Program-made: the position numbers and the translations under genes | Notes under the pieces: model-generated | The model's database searches: none | The model's input: only the letters and a program-made list of their open reading frames with translations | Told to the model about the DNA's origin: nothing | NCBI GenBank assembly: GCA_017610225.1 | Contig: JAFCCM010000032.1 | Span: forward strand, 1 to 24,223 | Reading direction: 5' to 3' | From: Candidatus Aenigmatarchaeota archaeon | GTDB lineage: Archaea; Aenigmatarchaeota; Aenigmatarchaeia; CG10238-14 | DNA length: 24,223 nucleotides | Shown: positions 22,928 to 24,223 of the stretch, piece by piece | How positions within the stretch are numbered: position 1 is the first letter of the stretch | How the letters are laid out: every line of letters starts with the position of its first letter

Positions 22928-23109
22928 AAATAATTATCTCCTTTATATTTTGTTCATATAACATATCATATTATCTAAATGAATTAAAATTCATAAATTA
23001 ATATATTTAATAAGTCAATTTATATAGGATTAAAACTATATATATTATTATATGAAAAAAGAAGAATTTTTATTTATAATTTGTAATTTAATAAGGGAGG
23101 AAGAAATAC
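22928..23109. promoter_or_regulatory. Divergent intergenic region between two endonuclease-like genes
   Basis: 182 bases, no gene seen. It should hold promoters for both flanking genes. It contains TTTTGTTCATATAA (22949-22962), similar to the TTGTTCTA sites at 4674-6186, and an inverted repeat ATGAATT-AA-AATTCAT (22979-22994). A second inverted repeat is TATATAG/CTATATA (23021-23027 and 23036-23042). Operator or promoter roles are inferred only from position and symmetry. Confidence 0.4.
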
Positions 23110-24223
23110 ATGGGTAGTAAACACAATGTTCAAGATGTTGAGTTTGTTGAGTGTCCATATTGTCCTAAAGGAAATAAAAACCAGTTTAAAATGTTACATT
23201 GGAAACATTTAAGAAATTTGCATGGAAAAACAATTGAGGATGTTAAAGATGAGTTTCCTGATATTCCAACAATGACTTTAAAAGAATATAATAAGAAGAT
23301 CAATTCTGCAAAAATAGGATCCTTAGAAAGCAAAAAAACTCATGACAAAATAAAAACTATTTATTGTTTTTATAAAGATGACGATGATTGTCCAGGTGAA
23401 CCATATGAAATTGCAAATAATCAACCAAATATATGGATGTGTAATACATGTCGGAAGCTTGGAAAACCAGAAGTAGATGGAAAAAGGAAAGAACATGCTA
23501 ATGATGCAAGAACGAAAACTTTGATGGAAAGATATAATGTTACAAATGCACATAATGTTCCTGGTGCAAATGAAAAGATTCTAGAAACTTATAAGAAACA
23601 AGGAAAGGAAGGAATTGGATTTGCTGATAAGGAGTTAGCTAAGAGATCGGAAGATACCATCGAAAAGAAAACAGGTTATCGAAATTTTATGCAAACTGAA
23701 GAAGGGAGAGAACTTTTTCGTGGCGATAAAAGCCCAACAAAAAGACCTGAAGTTCGTATTAAGATTTCAAAAAAATTAAAAGGAAAACTATCTAAACTTA
23801 AATATAGAACTTATGAAAATATTTTTGGAGAAGAAAAAGCAATAAAATTAAAAGAAAAAAAACGTGAACATTTAATCAAAGAATTTCTTAAAGAATTTGA
23901 AATATTGTTAGATTATTTTAAAGTGAATTTTTGTGATGATGAATATAAAGGAGCATTAGTATGGCATAATTTTCAATGTCAGAAATGTAACTATATATTT
24001 AAACAACCATGGAATTCAATACAACAAGGTTATAAATGTCCAAAATGTTTTCCAAGAAATCAAGGAGAATCAATTGCTGAAATTGAAGTTCGTGAATTTA
24101 TTTGTGATCTAATTGGAAAAGATAAAGTTAAAAATAATTGTAGAAATTTAATTAAGAATCCAGAAACTAATCATTTTTTAGAAATAGATATTTATATTCC
24201 TTCTTTAAAAATTGCAATTGAAT
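23110..24223 (+). CDS. Zinc finger/endonuclease-like protein, related to the 475-residue neighbour (3' end outside window)
   Basis: GGGAGGAAGAAATAC precedes the ATG at 23110. The frame stays open for 371 codons to the window edge. Residues 15-38 have C15, C18 and H33/H38 (CPYC, then HLRNLHGKTIEDVKDEFP), a MucR-like finger. Middle: KTLMERYNVTNAHNVPGANE and a Lys-rich linker, of the kind found in modular phage endonucleases (NUMOD-like). A four-Cys ribbon (CQKC, CPKC) follows. The last residues, NNCRNLIKNPETNHFLEIDI and YIPSLKIAIE, align with HNCRSIIKNPKTDRWLEINI and YIPKLKIGFE in the 475-residue protein. So it is a divergent paralogue with the canonical D in the nuclease core. Likely a mobile homing-type endonuclease; the C-terminal domain is not in view. 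Confidence 0.75.
   Translation, partial: MGSKHNVQDVEFVECPYCPKGNKNQFKMLHWKHLRNLHGKTIEDVKDEFPDIPTMTLKEYNKKINSAKIGSLESKKTHDKIKTIYCFYKDDDDCPGEPYEIANNQPNIWMCNTCRKLGKPEVDGKRKEHANDARTKTLMERYNVTNAHNVPGANEKILETYKKQGKEGIGFADKELAKRSEDTIEKKTGYRNFMQTEEGRELFRGDKSPTKRPEVRIKISKKLKGKLSKLKYRTYENIFGEEKAIKLKEKKREHLIKEFLKEFEILLDYFKVNFCDDEYKGALVWHNFQCQKCNYIFKQPWNSIQQGYKCPKCFPRNQGESIAEIEVREFICDLIGKDKVKNNCRNLIKNPETNHFLEIDIYIPSLKIAIE

Noticed and set aside
23130..23553. Two minus-strand frames near the right end
   Set aside because: Both are antisense to the right-edge zinc-finger gene, which has Cys/His motifs and similarity to its neighbour.

Overview
The window looks like part of the genome of a large, very AT-rich tailed bacteriophage (Caudoviricetes). 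The evidence is a block of tail-fibre-like genes, densely packed short genes each preceded by a strong AAAAGGAGA-type ribosome binding site, phage-style nucleic-acid enzymes (RNase H, two different RNA ligases, an NAD-dependent DNA ligase), and several zinc-finger plus endonuclease proteins of the mobile type common in large phages. There is no rRNA, no recognisable tRNA and no bacterial housekeeping operon. The genetic code looks standard, with TAA, TGA and TAG all ending genes. The host cannot be named from the sequence.

Layout. Positions 1-4598 are read leftwards: four tail/receptor-binding genes, the leftmost cut by the window edge. Positions 4599-5460 are an AT-rich gap holding promoter-like repeats and the remains of two small membrane-protein genes. 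A MucR-like zinc-finger/endonuclease gene (5462-6133, minus) diverges from a long rightward block (6201-21431). That block runs: three unknown small genes, RNase H, RtcB, two unknown small genes, a nicotinamidase-like hydrolase, a vWA protein, two unknown genes, a PP2C phosphatase immediately followed by a protein kinase, an acetyltransferase, an Rnl5-type RNA ligase, two tandem 23-residue-repeat proteins, a broken small gene, LigA, a second broken gene, a small unknown gene, a broken sigma-factor-like gene and a SemiSWEET-like transporter. The right end has two related zinc-finger/endonuclease genes reading away from each other, the last cut by the window edge.

How the genes may work together. 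RtcB joins 2',3'-cyclic-phosphate or 3'-phosphate ends and the Rnl5-type ligase joins 3'-OH/5'-phosphate ends, so together they could mend RNA cut by different host defence nucleases. The nicotinamidase-like enzyme could feed NAD salvage while LigA uses NAD+. The vWA, PP2C and kinase genes match the composition of the TerY-P triad of bacterial stress/defence loci, here in a phage setting with two unknown partners. This is my best candidate for an undescribed system. The twin 23-residue-repeat proteins, with fixed core positions and a few variable ones, are the second.

A recurrent oddity is that several small genes are readable only after a one-base correction, three of them in A-runs (18154-18160, 20212-20216, 20988-20995). 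This may be gene decay, homopolymer sequencing error or slippage-based expression. The sequence alone does not decide.
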